In this document: positions 1 to 9,544 of the stretch, one piece after another | Layout of the letters: the number at the start of each line of letters is the position of its first letter | Position numbering within the stretch: position 1 is the first letter of the stretch | Notes under the pieces: generated by a model | Told to the model about the DNA's origin: nothing | The model's input: the letters and a program-made list of their open reading frames with translations, nothing else | Database searches by the model: none | Translations under genes and position numbers: made by a program | Origin: Candidatus Gastranaerophilales bacterium | GTDB taxonomy: Bacteria; Cyanobacteriota; Vampirovibrionia; Gastranaerophilales; Gastranaerophilaceae | Direction of reading: 5' to 3' | Length of the DNA stretch: 64,000 nt | Assembly (NCBI GenBank): GCA_944324475.1 | Contig: CALUWK010000004.1 | Location: 25,899 to 89,898, forward strand

Positions 1-371
1 TTAATTTCTTCAGGATATTCACCTTTGTACGCTTTAACTATATCTGCTATTTTTAGTGCAAAATTACCAAAAATTGACCCATAAAATCCTGCAGTAGAAA
101 GAATTGTTAGTGCTTTGCTATTCTTCATTAATGCAATACCTGCTGAGAGACTTGAGAATATTCCTAAAACGGTTAAACCAACTGTACCGCCTAAGAATTT
201 TAGCCCTGCCTTATTGTTTCCGTTCATAAAATGTCCTAATCCTGGAATGAAAAATGAACCGACTGCAGGGGCAAAACCTCCTGTTCTCTTTTCATGTTGA
301 ACGGATTGGTTAGCTTGAGCTTGTTTGGTATTTCCTTTGAATGAAATTGGATTAATTGCTGAAACCGACAT
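1..371 (-). CDS. Tagged small membrane protein, 3' end outside window
   Basis: Partial gene: the frame stays open to the left edge (123 codons seen). The ATG at 371 follows a good ribosome site (AAGGAG, 8 nt upstream). Residues 6-14 read INPISFKGN, the N-terminal tag shared by several other proteins here. Residues about 34-55 contain FIPGLGHFMNGNNKAGLKFL, close to the 'PGLGQFYNGQ..KG' pattern of small TM2/DUF5683-like membrane proteins, and two or three hydrophobic segments follow. Function unknown. It begins about 65 nt beyond the tcdA stop and is probably transcribed separately, because an AT-rich promoter-like gap separates them. Confidence 0.75.
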   Translation of the reverse strand, partial: MSVSAINPISFKGNTKQAQANQSVQHEKRTGGFAPAVGSFFIPGLGHFMNGNNKAGLKFLGGTVGLTVLGIFSSLSAGIALMKNSKALTILSTAGFYGSIFGNFALKIADIVKAYKGEYPEEI

Positions 372-436
372 TTTAATATCTCCTTAGGTTTACTTGATAA
401 ACTTATAATATTTGTGAACAATTTTGTTTGTTATTT

Positions 437-1201
437 TTATGAAATTTTTTTACAAAAATTAATATAGAAATAGTTTAATATATGATTCGCCATAATATAT
501 CCCACAACGGCAGGGACAATTGGAGTAGAAGCGGGTGTAAATTTAGTTAATTCAATTAAGTCTCCGTTTTTGTTTTTAATTTTTTCTATTGTTTTAATTT
601 TTTTTAGGTTTTTTGCCTTTTCTTCACTCCAAACAACGGGCAAATTATTAAAAATATTTTCTTTTTTTAATTTTGATAAAATATTTTTGATAAATTGGTC
701 ATTAGATTTTACTTCTGATAAATCGGTTATTTTTAGTTTGGTACAATCTATTCTGTTTCCAGCTCCAAAGCTTGTTATGATTTTTATATTGTTTTCTTTA
801 GAATATTTTATAAGTTTAATTTTCGATTTTAGAGAATCTATTGCATCAACAATAAAATCAGGTTTTTCATTAAATATTTTTTTATTTTTTTCTTCAGTAT
901 AAAAATCATCAAAAATTCTAAGGTTAATATTTGGGTTAATATCAAGTAATCTTTTTTTAAATATTTCTGTTTTTTTGTGACCTATTGTTGAATTTAGTGC
1001 TATTATTTGTCTGTTTATGTTGCTTTTTGAAATTGTATCATAGTCAATAATAGTAAAATTTTCAATTCCTGTGCGGCAAAGAGCTTCAAGCGCATATCCT
1101 CCTACTCCCCCTAATCCAAATACAAAAATATTCCTTGTTCGTAAAAAATTTTGAAAATCTTGCCCCCAGTATAAAATATTTCTTGAAAAAATCTCATTCA
1201 T
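437..1201 (-). CDS. tcdA: tRNA threonylcarbamoyladenosine dehydratase TcdA (ThiF/E1 family)
   Basis: 254 aa, normal length. TcdA (CsdL/YgdL) uses ATP to cyclise t6A37 of ANN-decoding tRNAs to ct6A. The Rossmann nucleotide loop GLGGVGGYALEAL lies at residues 30-42, followed by the family signature DYDTISKSNINRQ (about 54-66), and then DAIDSLKSK, where the adenylated substrate region lies. It is the last gene of the pyr operon. Its ATG overlaps the stop of the Clp-N gene by one base (TAATG), so translation is probably coupled. A second E1-like protein at 20663 is of the MoeB/HesA type, with two CxxC pairs; this one lacks them, which supports the TcdA call. Confidence 0.88.
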   Translation of the reverse strand: MNEIFSRNILYWGQDFQNFLRTRNIFVFGLGGVGGYALEALCRTGIENFTIIDYDTISKSNINRQIIALNSTIGHKKTEIFKKRLLDINPNINLRIFDDFYTEEKNKKIFNEKPDFIVDAIDSLKSKIKLIKYSKENNIKIITSFGAGNRIDCTKLKITDLSEVKSNDQFIKNILSKLKKENIFNNLPVVWSEEKAKNLKKIKTIEKIKNKNGDLIELTKFTPASTPIVPAVVGYIMANHILNYFYINFCKKIS

Positions 1202-2565
1202 TATAAATCCATTCCGCCAAGAAGTTCTTGTTTGATTCCTTGGCGAATTTCAAGGATGTCTGTTCCAAGGTTGCTTAAAACTTGCATCGCAGTGCAATTT
1301 GGCATTTTGGTTATTCCATATAAAAGGTTTTCAGATTTTATTTTTGTTCGTTTGTGTTCTCTGGCGGTTTCATAAGCAACTTCCAGAATTTTTTTTGCTC
1401 TTTGACTGTATGATAGCGTTGTTTTGTCTTTTTGCGGTTTGATAATCTTTTTAATTTCATTCCTTGCATCTTTTAAATTTATTCCAAGTCTCCTCAGAGT
1501 ATCTGCTGCAATTCCTGTTCCATAAGATAAAATTCCTAAAAGTATCATTTCGGTTCCTATGGTATAACAATTCAAGTTTAATGCTTCTTCTTTTGCAAGT
1601 CTCAAAATTGCAAGAGTTTCAGGTATTTTGTCGTTCATTTTTTTCATGACTATATCTTCAAAGTCTACGCTTGCAGGAATTAGTTCGGATAAAATTTTAT
1701 ATGCAATTCCTCTTTTTGATTTCAAAATTCCTAAAATAACATGTTCAGGTAAAATTCCAACACTTCCTGATTCTTTAGCGCAGTCCAGAGCGAGCATAAG
1801 CGCTAAAAAAGCATTGGGAGTAAATATAATTTGTTTTTCGGAATTTTCAAACTCATCTTTTCTTGAAGTAAAAGTGCTTAATTTTTTGTTAAAATTTTCA
1901 TTTGTAATATCGTATTTATTTAAAATTTCTACTATGGGATAATTTTTATTATCCAAAATTGATTGGAGTAATTGTTCGCTACCTACTATTTCATAATCAG
2001 AGGTCGTAGCTTTAGCTTTAGCATTTTCTAAAATTTCAGAAATAATTTTTTCTTTAAAAAAGTTATTTATGTTTGAAAGTTGTGTATTTTCAATTATTTC
2101 TTCAGGATGAAGATTTTTTATTTCTGCGCTTTTATCTAAAATTCTTTTTAAATTTTGAATAATTTTTTCTTCATTTATATTGAATTTTTTTAAGATGTTA
2201 TAAGCCCCGCAATCTTTTTTCATTAAAATTGCAAGAGCTATATGTTGAGGCATTACAAACTTGGAATTTAGTTCATCAGTGAGTTCAACTGCTTTTTTCA
2301 ATATATCTCTTGCTTCTTTTGAAAAAAGAATATCGTCATTTTGTTTTCTATTTGGAAAAATTTCTGTACTGTTATGGACTTCAATAGTTAGTTCTCCAAA
2401 ATTTATTTTATCAAAATTTAAAATTTTAGCTTGAACTCCTTTGGATTTAGCAACAAGCCCCAAAAGAAGATGTTGCGACAAAACCCTACTATGGCAAAAT
2501 TGAGCTGCATAATTCTGTGCACTTTGAACGACATCTATTGCTTTTTGTGTAAATTTTTCAAACAT
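1201..2565 (-). CDS. Clp-N-repeat-only protein (no ATPase domain)
   Basis: 454 aa built only of Clp N-terminal (double Clp-N) repeats. I count about six half-repeats starting near residues 3, 82, 172, 250, 318 and 385. Each has the pattern 'F(T/S)..A..(I/L)L..A...A......(I/V)..(E/Q)H(I/L)LLG(I/L)L'; the first begins MFEKFTQKAIDVVQSAQ, as ClpC does. No Walker A or B motif is present, so it cannot unfold proteins itself. By analogy with ClpC N domains it may bind adaptors or substrates for a Clp machine encoded elsewhere; that is inference. It sits 27 nt after carB and overlaps tcdA. Confidence 0.8.
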   Translation of the reverse strand: MFEKFTQKAIDVVQSAQNYAAQFCHSRVLSQHLLLGLVAKSKGVQAKILNFDKINFGELTIEVHNSTEIFPNRKQNDDILFSKEARDILKKAVELTDELNSKFVMPQHIALAILMKKDCGAYNILKKFNINEEKIIQNLKRILDKSAEIKNLHPEEIIENTQLSNINNFFKEKIISEILENAKAKATTSDYEIVGSEQLLQSILDNKNYPIVEILNKYDITNENFNKKLSTFTSRKDEFENSEKQIIFTPNAFLALMLALDCAKESGSVGILPEHVILGILKSKRGIAYKILSELIPASVDFEDIVMKKMNDKIPETLAILRLAKEEALNLNCYTIGTEMILLGILSYGTGIAADTLRRLGINLKDARNEIKKIIKPQKDKTTLSYSQRAKKILEVAYETAREHKRTKIKSENLLYGITKMPNCTAMQVLSNLGTDILEIRQGIKQELLGGMDL

Positions 2566-2592
2566 TGTATTTAATATATACCAAATATAATT

Positions 2593-5500
2593 TTATTTGA
2601 ATAGTTCCATAAAATTTTTCTTTCGGTAATTTGTAATTGTATCATAGGTAAGGACGGTGTTTTTGTCAAAAACTTTATAGGCAGTTAGAAATGCACTTGC
2701 GGTATCAATCGAAGTAAAACTTGGAATACCATACATTTGTGCTATTGTTCTAATTTGAAAACCTGAATGTTGAGAGTTTTTGCCTGTGGTTGGTGTATTT
2801 ATAATGAAACTTAAACGACCGTTTTTCATACGTTTTTGAAGTTTATCAATCATAAATTTTTCAATCATTTTGGATGGTATTCCGTTTTTTTCAAGAAATT
2901 TATGAGTTCCCCAGGTTGCCATTATAAAGAAACCTTGTTTGAATAAGCGTTTTATAACAGGTAGTGCGGGTTTTTTGCAGTGATCATTTAAAGATACAAG
3001 TACTCTTTGTTTGGATTTTGAAAATTTATATCCTCCTGCTAAAAATGCTTTATATAGTGCTTTTTTATAGCTTGTATCTATGCCAAGAACTTCTCCTGTT
3101 GACTTCATTTCAGGGGCAAGGGCAGGATCAATCCTATTTAATTTTTGCCATGAGAAAATTGGCATTTTAACACTTACGAGTTTTGATTTTTTGTATAATC
3201 CAACGCCAAAACCTCCTCTTCTTACAGATTTTCCAAGAATTGCTTTAATTGCAATATTTACCATTGGAATACCTGTTACTTTACTCATAATAGGTACTGT
3301 TCTTGAGGCTCTTGGATTTACTTCGATTACATAGACTTTATCGTCTTTTATTATGAATTGAATATTCATTAATCCTTTAATATTCAATTTTCTTGCTATT
3401 TTTGTTGCGTATTTAACAAGAATTTTTTCATTTTTTCTTGAAATATTTTGACTTGGATATATACTCATTGAGTCACCCGAGTGTACCCCTGCTCGTTCAA
3501 TGTGTTCGCATATTCCAGGAATGAGGACATCTCTTCCATCGGAAATAGCGTCTAGTTCAACTTCTTGACCTTCAAGATATTGGTCAATTAAGACAGGATG
3601 TTCATTAGAAAATTTAAAAGCTTCGGTAATGTACGTTAAAAGTTCTTCATCATTATATACAACTTGCATACCCCTACCACCGATTACATAACTTGGGCGT
3701 ACTAAAACAGGATATCCTATTTCTTTAACAGCATTTAGTGCTTGAGTTGTTGATGTAACCGCACATCCTTTTGGTTGAGGGATTTTTAGTTCTCTTAAGA
3801 GTTTTTCAAAAACTTTTCTATCTTCAACTGCGTTGATGCTTTCTATACTTGTGCCAAGAATTTTAACTCCTTGTGCCTGCAGTTCTTCAGCTAGATTGAT
3901 TGCTGTTTGTCCTCCAAATTGAACCAGAACACCTTTTGGATTTTCTTTTTTTATTACATTCATAACATATTCTGTTCTCATAGGCTCAAAATATAGCCTT
4001 GTTGCTATATCAAAATCAGTAGAAAGAGTTTCAGGGTTAGAATTTATCATTACTGATTCATATCCTGATTTTAAAAGCTCATCTGCCGCATGAACTGAAC
4101 AGTAATCAAATTCTATACCTTGACCTATTCTAATGGGGCCTGATCCTAGTACTATTATATTTTCTTTTGGTTTTTTGTTGCTTTCTTGGCTTTTTATTTT
4201 ATATTCTTCTACTTCATCTTCTTCTCCCCATGTTGAATAAAAATAAGGAGTAGTTGCACTAAATTCTGCTGCACAAGTATCAACTAGTCTGAAAGAGGCT
4301 TGAAGATTAAAATTTTGTATTTTTTCGATTGTACATTGAGTTAGATTCATTATTTCATCATCTAAAAAGCCTTGTTGTTTAGCTTTTAAATAAAGTTCTT
4401 TGGTTAATTGTTTTGTTGTAAGTTCTTTTTCAACATCAACAATTTCTTTTATTTTTGCTACAAACCATTTGTCTATTTTTGTAATTGCGCATAGTTTATT
4501 TATTTCATTTCCATTGCTTATCGCCTGAGCAAGACGAAATATTCTTCTGTCATCTTGAATATATAAATCAATGAGCAGTTCATCATTGCCAAGATTTTCA
4601 AAGCCTCGATGTAAAAGTCCTGTGTATCTTTCTTCGAGTGAAGCAACGGCCTTTTTGAAAGCAGAATTAAATGTTCTGCCTATTGCCATAATTTCTCCAG
4701 TTGCTTTCATTTTTGTACCTAAAATCCTATCCCCTGATGAGAATTTATCAAAAGGCCATTTTGGAATTTTTACTACAACATAATCAAGAGCAGGTTCAAA
4801 TGCTGCTGTGGTTTTGCCTGTAATAGAGTTTTTAATTTCATGTAAATTGTAACCTATTGCAATTTTTGTTGCTACTTTTGCAATGGGATAACCTGTTGCT
4901 TTGCTTGCTAATGCTGATGAACGTGAGACTCTGGGATTAACTTCAATTACATAGTATTGATTTGACATTGTATCAAGTGCAAATTGCACATTGCAACCAC
5001 CTTCAATTTTTAAGGCTTTTATTATTTTTATAGCACTCGTTCTTAACATTTGAAATTCATTGTTAGTTAGAGTTTGGCTTGGTGCAACAACAAAACTGTC
5101 ACCTGTATGTATTCCTATAGGGTCAATGTTTTCCATGTTGCAAATTATGATACAGGTGTCATTTGCATCTCTAATAACTTCATATTCTATTTCTTTAAAG
5201 CCTGCTATTGATTTTTCAACTAATACTTGATTGATTGGAGATTGTGTTAAACCTTGATGAACTATTTCTTCATATTCTTTTTCATTTCTTGCAATACCAC
5301 CGCCTGCTCCTCCCAATGTAAAGGCAGGTCTAATGATTATCGGATAGCCTATTTTATGACAGAAATCCAGTGCTTCTTCCCAGTTTGAAACAATGGCGCT
5401 TTCAGGCACTGGCTCACCTATTTCTTGCATTAAGTTTTTAAAAAGTTCTCTGTCTTCTGCTTTTTTGATGGATTCAATTTGTGTACCAAGCAATTTAACT

Positions 5501-5832
5501 TTATATTTTTCCAGAACTCCGGCTTTATCCAATTCGCAGGCAAGATTTAGTGCTGTTTGCCCTCCAAGTGTGGCAATAAGACCCTGCGGGCGTTCTTTTT
5601 TTATTATTTCTGTTAAGCATTCTACTGTCAATGGTTCTATATATACTTTTGAAGCAATTTCTTCATCTGTCATGATTGTTGCAGGATTAGAATTGACAAG
5701 GACTATTTCTATTTTTTCTTCTTTTAGTGCTCTGCAAGCTTGTACCCCTGCATAGTCAAATTCTGCTGCTTGACCTATTACAATGGGACCAGAACCTATC
5801 ACAAGAACTTTTTTTAGAGACTTATCTTTCAT
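2593..5832 (-). CDS. carB: Carbamoyl-phosphate synthase large subunit
   Basis: 1079 aa, the usual full length. It makes carbamoyl phosphate from bicarbonate, ammonia and two ATP. Two homologous ATP-grasp halves are visible: the first starts KKVLVIGSGPIVIGQAAEFD, the second (about 560) NIIVLGSGPIRIGQGIEFDY. Both contain GGQTA(L/I)NLA and NPR(V/A)SR(S/T) motifs. The last ~140 residues are the allosteric MGS-like domain (LVSLNDHCKKPALPVIKRL...). The start at 5832 overlaps carA by 11 nt. It supplies PyrB with its substrate in the same operon. Confidence 0.98.
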   Translation of the reverse strand: MKDKSLKKVLVIGSGPIVIGQAAEFDYAGVQACRALKEEKIEIVLVNSNPATIMTDEEIASKVYIEPLTVECLTEIIKKERPQGLIATLGGQTALNLACELDKAGVLEKYKVKLLGTQIESIKKAEDRELFKNLMQEIGEPVPESAIVSNWEEALDFCHKIGYPIIIRPAFTLGGAGGGIARNEKEYEEIVHQGLTQSPINQVLVEKSIAGFKEIEYEVIRDANDTCIIICNMENIDPIGIHTGDSFVVAPSQTLTNNEFQMLRTSAIKIIKALKIEGGCNVQFALDTMSNQYYVIEVNPRVSRSSALASKATGYPIAKVATKIAIGYNLHEIKNSITGKTTAAFEPALDYVVVKIPKWPFDKFSSGDRILGTKMKATGEIMAIGRTFNSAFKKAVASLEERYTGLLHRGFENLGNDELLIDLYIQDDRRIFRLAQAISNGNEINKLCAITKIDKWFVAKIKEIVDVEKELTTKQLTKELYLKAKQQGFLDDEIMNLTQCTIEKIQNFNLQASFRLVDTCAAEFSATTPYFYSTWGEEDEVEEYKIKSQESNKKPKENIIVLGSGPIRIGQGIEFDYCSVHAADELLKSGYESVMINSNPETLSTDFDIATRLYFEPMRTEYVMNVIKKENPKGVLVQFGGQTAINLAEELQAQGVKILGTSIESINAVEDRKVFEKLLRELKIPQPKGCAVTSTTQALNAVKEIGYPVLVRPSYVIGGRGMQVVYNDEELLTYITEAFKFSNEHPVLIDQYLEGQEVELDAISDGRDVLIPGICEHIERAGVHSGDSMSIYPSQNISRKNEKILVKYATKIARKLNIKGLMNIQFIIKDDKVYVIEVNPRASRTVPIMSKVTGIPMVNIAIKAILGKSVRRGGFGVGLYKKSKLVSVKMPIFSWQKLNRIDPALAPEMKSTGEVLGIDTSYKKALYKAFLAGGYKFSKSKQRVLVSLNDHCKKPALPVIKRLFKQGFFIMATWGTHKFLEKNGIPSKMIEKFMIDKLQKRMKNGRLSFIINTPTTGKNSQHSGFQIRTIAQMYGIPSFTSIDTASAFLTAYKVFDKNTVLTYDTITNYRKKNFMELFK

Positions 5833-6928
5833 TTTTTACCTCGTTAATTCTATTAATATCTTTTTTCATTATATTTACCCATTCATCAAAAATAATAGAG
5901 GCATCTTCAGGCCCAGGATTTGCTTCTGGGTGAAATTGAACGGCATAAATTCCAAGGCTTGATATTTCAAAACCTTCAAGGGTATCATCATTTAGATTTT
6001 TATATGTAGGACGCATAAATTTGGTTATATTTTCAGTATCAACTGCGTATCCGTGATTTTGACTTGTTATCATAACTTTGTTGTTTTCCAGATTTATAAC
6101 GGGATGATTGCCACCTCTGTGTCCGTATTTAAGTTTATATGTTTTTGCTCCTGAGGCGATGGCTAGAAGTTGATAACCTAAGCAAATGCCAAATATAGGT
6201 AGTTTTCCCATGATTTGTTTAATTTGTGAAATTTGAAAAGTAAAATCTGCAGGATCCCCTGGCCCATTTGATAAAAATAATGCATCATAATCATTTTCAA
6301 GTATTTCTTTGGCTTCAATAGAAGCAGGATAGACAGTTATTCTGCAATCTCTTTTTGCTAATGATGATAATATACCCTTTTTTGCTCCATAGTCAATAAA
6401 AGCCAGATTTATTTTTCCTTTGGGATTAAAAATGTATCTGTTTTTGCAGGATACATCTAAAATTATATCGTTACTTATTTTAAAGCTTTGTATTTCTTCC
6501 AGTTTTTGGGATATGAAATCTTTGTCTACATCGTTTGAAGTTATAAAAGCGCTCATAGTGCCTACTTCTCTGATTTTTTTTACAAGACTTCTTGTATCTA
6601 TTCCTTCAAGAGCAATTATATTTTTCATTTTTAAGTAATTTGAAAGATTTTCTCTTGATTTATAGTGACTTTCATATTTACAAAAGTTTTTTGCTATAAA
6701 ACCTGTCAAGGCAGGATTGTCTGATTCAAAATCAAAATCATTTATTCCATAATTCCCAATTTCAGGATAAGTCATAATTACTATTTGCTTTGCATAACTT
6801 GGATCAGTTAAAATTTCTTGGTAGCCTGTCATTGAAGTGTTAAAGACAATTTCGCCGCTATAACCTCCAATGGCTCCGAAAGAATCTCCTTTGATAACTG
6901 TTCCATCCTGTAAAATAAGTGTTCCCAT
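5822..6928 (-). CDS. carA: Carbamoyl-phosphate synthase small subunit (glutamine amidotransferase)
   Basis: 368 aa, typical length. It hydrolyses glutamine and channels ammonia to CarB. The N-terminal CPSase small-chain domain (TGYQEILTDPSYAKQIV) is followed by a class I glutaminase with FGICLGYQLLA carrying the nucleophile Cys, KYGHRGGNHPV, and the His/Glu pair in VQFHPEANPGPED. The gap to pyrF upstream is 2 nt and it overlaps carB by 11 nt, consistent with coupled expression of the two subunits. Confidence 0.98.
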   Translation of the reverse strand: MGTLILQDGTVIKGDSFGAIGGYSGEIVFNTSMTGYQEILTDPSYAKQIVIMTYPEIGNYGINDFDFESDNPALTGFIAKNFCKYESHYKSRENLSNYLKMKNIIALEGIDTRSLVKKIREVGTMSAFITSNDVDKDFISQKLEEIQSFKISNDIILDVSCKNRYIFNPKGKINLAFIDYGAKKGILSSLAKRDCRITVYPASIEAKEILENDYDALFLSNGPGDPADFTFQISQIKQIMGKLPIFGICLGYQLLAIASGAKTYKLKYGHRGGNHPVINLENNKVMITSQNHGYAVDTENITKFMRPTYKNLNDDTLEGFEISSLGIYAVQFHPEANPGPEDASIIFDEWVNIMKKDINRINEVKNER

Positions 6929-6930
6929 TA

Positions 6931-7665
6931 TTAGTTTCCTTCAATTTCATCATAAACTTTTTTAATTGCTTCGATTGCATTTTCCGCTTTTGTTATAGCT
7001 CTTCCTAGAACAATATAATCGGCTCCTTCTTTAATTGCACTTGTTGGAGTTGCAATTCTCTTTTGATCATTTTTAGCACTCCAAGATGGTCTTATTCCGG
7101 GAGTTAAGACGATAAAATCTTTTCCTAATTCTTTTTTAATTAGGGGAAGTTCGTTTGCTGATGCTACAACTCCGTTTAGCCCTGCTAGTTTTGCATTTTT
7201 TGCAAGTTTTAAGACGAAATCTTCTGTTTTATATTTATTTTCAAGTTCGTTTTGTAGTATTTCGTCTGAAATGCTTGTAAGTATTGTTACAGCCAGAATT
7301 ATTGGTTTTTCTATTCCAAGTTTTTCGCTTGCTTCAAAAGCTCCTTTTTTTGCGGCTTTCATCATTTCTATTCCACCTGTTGCATGGACATTAAAGAAGT
7401 TTGCTCCATTTTTAATTATATTATAAGAGGCTTTTTCAACCGTATTTGGTATATCATGAAGTTTTACATCCAAAAAGAAATTAGCATTTTTTTCTTTTAT
7501 ATAATTTATAATTTCAAGCCCATAACCGCAAAAAAGCTGCAATCCGACTTTGAATGTTCCAATATAAGGACTTAGTTTTTCAACTAAAATTTTTGCGTCT
7601 TCTATTTTTTCAACATCCAGCGCCAACATAAGCCTTTTTTTGATTTGTTCATTAATTTCAATCAT
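6931..7665 (-). CDS. pyrF: Orotidine-5'-phosphate decarboxylase
   Basis: 244 aa TIM-barrel enzyme for the last UMP step (OMP to UMP + CO2). LALDVEK lies at the N-terminus. The catalytic LDVKLHDIPNTV motif (DxKxxD) is at about residues 65-76. TPGIRPSW and IVLGRAITKAE form the phosphate-binding end. The start overlaps pyrC by 8 nt. Confidence 0.97.
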   Translation of the reverse strand: MIEINEQIKKRLMLALDVEKIEDAKILVEKLSPYIGTFKVGLQLFCGYGLEIINYIKEKNANFFLDVKLHDIPNTVEKASYNIIKNGANFFNVHATGGIEMMKAAKKGAFEASEKLGIEKPIILAVTILTSISDEILQNELENKYKTEDFVLKLAKNAKLAGLNGVVASANELPLIKKELGKDFIVLTPGIRPSWSAKNDQKRIATPTSAIKEGADYIVLGRAITKAENAIEAIKKVYDEIEGN

Positions 7666-8647
7666 TTATAACTTTTCCTTTTAATTTCATTCCTTTGTAT
7701 GGTGATATTTTGCACTTTGTTTTAAAAAGCTTTGGAACAACAATCCAACTATCATCAAGAGCTACTTTTATCATTGTTTTATTTTTTATTTTTAAAATTT
7801 TTCTTGGGTTATATGCCATTTTTTCTAATGTTTTTTCAAGTCCTAAAAGCATGTATGTGAGAGAAAAAGCTGTTTCGAGACCCGTTATTCCGTTAGGTGA
7901 GTTAAAATAAGGTTGTAGTTTTTCTTCGTCACTGTGTGGCGCATGATCCGTTGCAACAACATCTATTGTCCCATCCATAAGCCCTTCCATAATGGCTCTT
8001 TTATCTGCTTGAGTTCCGAGGGGCGGGTTCATTTTGAATGTGCCTGTATTATCTATATCTTCATTTGTAAAAGTAAAATAGTGAGGAGCAGTTTCTGCTG
8101 TTATATTCAGATTATTTTTTTTAGCTTCCCTTATTAAATCGACACTTTCTTTTTTTGAAATGTGGCAAAAGTGCAATCTCGGCTTAAAACCTTCAATAAT
8201 TGCTTGTTTATATGTCTCAATTTGCCATTTTACTTCTTGAGTTTCATTTTCACAGTGTGATAAAATTAGTTCTTCCGATTTTAGAGCTTCTAAAAATATT
8301 TTTTTATTCAAAATAGGTAGACCGTCGTTTGAAAAAGCTATAGCACCTGCTTTTTTTAGTTCTTTAAAATCTGTAAGTTCTTCACTGTCAAGATTTTTTG
8401 TAACGGCTGCAACTGGGTAGATGTTAAATTTATATTTTTTTGCTTTGTGTAAAATTTCTTTAATTACTCTAGAATTATCACATACGGGTTTTGTGTTGGG
8501 CATTGTGCAAACACCCCTAAAACCTCCTGCTATGGCCGATTGAATCCCTGTTTCAATAGTTTCTTTATATGTATAACCGGGGTCTCTAAAATGAACATGC
8601 ATATCTATTAGGGAAGGTATTTTAGTGATTTTAAATTCTTTTTTCAT
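7658..8647 (-). CDS. pyrC: Dihydroorotase, class I, short form
   Basis: 329 aa, about 100 residues shorter than usual class I enzymes. It cyclises carbamoyl-aspartate to dihydroorotate. The metal motif DMHVHFRDPG begins at residue 14, so the usual N-terminal beta-sandwich (about 45-50 residues) is missing. There is no room for an upstream start because pyrB ends 3 nt before. Other metal and substrate residues are visible: AFSNDG (bridging Asp of the carboxylysine-less subtype), LSHCEN, LHFCHIS and VATDHAPH. The C-terminus is also compact. All catalytic motifs are present, so it is probably active. Confidence 0.93.
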   Translation of the reverse strand: MKKEFKITKIPSLIDMHVHFRDPGYTYKETIETGIQSAIAGGFRGVCTMPNTKPVCDNSRVIKEILHKAKKYKFNIYPVAAVTKNLDSEELTDFKELKKAGAIAFSNDGLPILNKKIFLEALKSEELILSHCENETQEVKWQIETYKQAIIEGFKPRLHFCHISKKESVDLIREAKKNNLNITAETAPHYFTFTNEDIDNTGTFKMNPPLGTQADKRAIMEGLMDGTIDVVATDHAPHSDEEKLQPYFNSPNGITGLETAFSLTYMLLGLEKTLEKMAYNPRKILKIKNKTMIKVALDDSWIVVPKLFKTKCKISPYKGMKLKGKVIND

Positions 8648-8650
8648 TGC

Positions 8651-9541
8651 TTATAAACCTTGAGCGTTAAGTATCATATCTAAAACAGCCATTCTTACAT
8701 ATACTCCGTTTTTAGCTTGATTTAGTATAGTTCTTGCATTTTGGAGTTCAAATACGTTTGAATTAATTTCAATATCTTTGTTTATCGGACCCGGATGCAT
8801 CAAAAAGGCTGCATAGGGCAGATTGTCTTTTGTTATTTGATAATTTTTTATGTATTCATCAAAATCAATTTTTTCTTGTAATCTTTCTTTTTGGATTCTA
8901 AGTGCCATGATAATATCTACGTCTTCAAAAGCTTCTTTTAAGGATACAAAATATTCAACACCTTCAATTTTTTCTCCTGTTAAATTTTCAGGAGCAAGGC
9001 ATCTTATTTTCATATTAAATTTTTTAAGCAAATTAATATTTGATTTTGCAACTCTTGAATGTGCTATGTCTCCGACTATAACAATAGTTTTGTCTGATAA
9101 ATTTAAAAAATGTTTTTTTATTGTATAAAAATCTAAAAGTGCTTGCGTAGGGTGGGATTTTGTTCCGCTACCTGCATTTATAAAAGAAATTTCTTGAAAA
9201 TAATTTTTTTTAGATAAATTTTCAACGAGTTCATTATCTTGATGTCGCATAATAATAACATTCATGCCTATTGCAGATAAGTTGTTAATTGTATCAAATA
9301 AATCTTCACCTTTTTGAATTGATGAAGTATTTGCTATAAAGTCGTATTTATTTGTGTGTATTTTATTTTCTGCCATTTCAAATGACATTTTTGTTCTTGT
9401 TGAGTTTTCAAAAAACATATTTACAATATGTGCATTCAAGTGGTTAGCTTTTCTTATGCCTTTTTCGAAATCTAATGCACGATTGTATATTTGGTTAATT
9501 TCTTCTGTTGTTAAATTTTCTATGTTGATTAAATGTTTCAT
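8651..9541 (-). CDS. pyrB: Aspartate carbamoyltransferase catalytic subunit
   Basis: 296 aa. It transfers the carbamoyl group to aspartate. The carbamoyl-phosphate motif FENSTRTKMSFE lies at about 44-55. SHPTQALLDFYTI is at about 130, and MHPGPINKDIEI marks the aspartate-binding domain. No pyrI regulatory gene is in the operon, so it is likely an unregulated catalytic trimer. Gaps to both neighbours are 3 nt. Confidence 0.97.
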   Translation of the reverse strand: MKHLINIENLTTEEINQIYNRALDFEKGIRKANHLNAHIVNMFFENSTRTKMSFEMAENKIHTNKYDFIANTSSIQKGEDLFDTINNLSAIGMNVIIMRHQDNELVENLSKKNYFQEISFINAGSGTKSHPTQALLDFYTIKKHFLNLSDKTIVIVGDIAHSRVAKSNINLLKKFNMKIRCLAPENLTGEKIEGVEYFVSLKEAFEDVDIIMALRIQKERLQEKIDFDEYIKNYQITKDNLPYAAFLMHPGPINKDIEINSNVFELQNARTILNQAKNGVYVRMAVLDMILNAQGL

Positions 9542-9544
9542 AAT

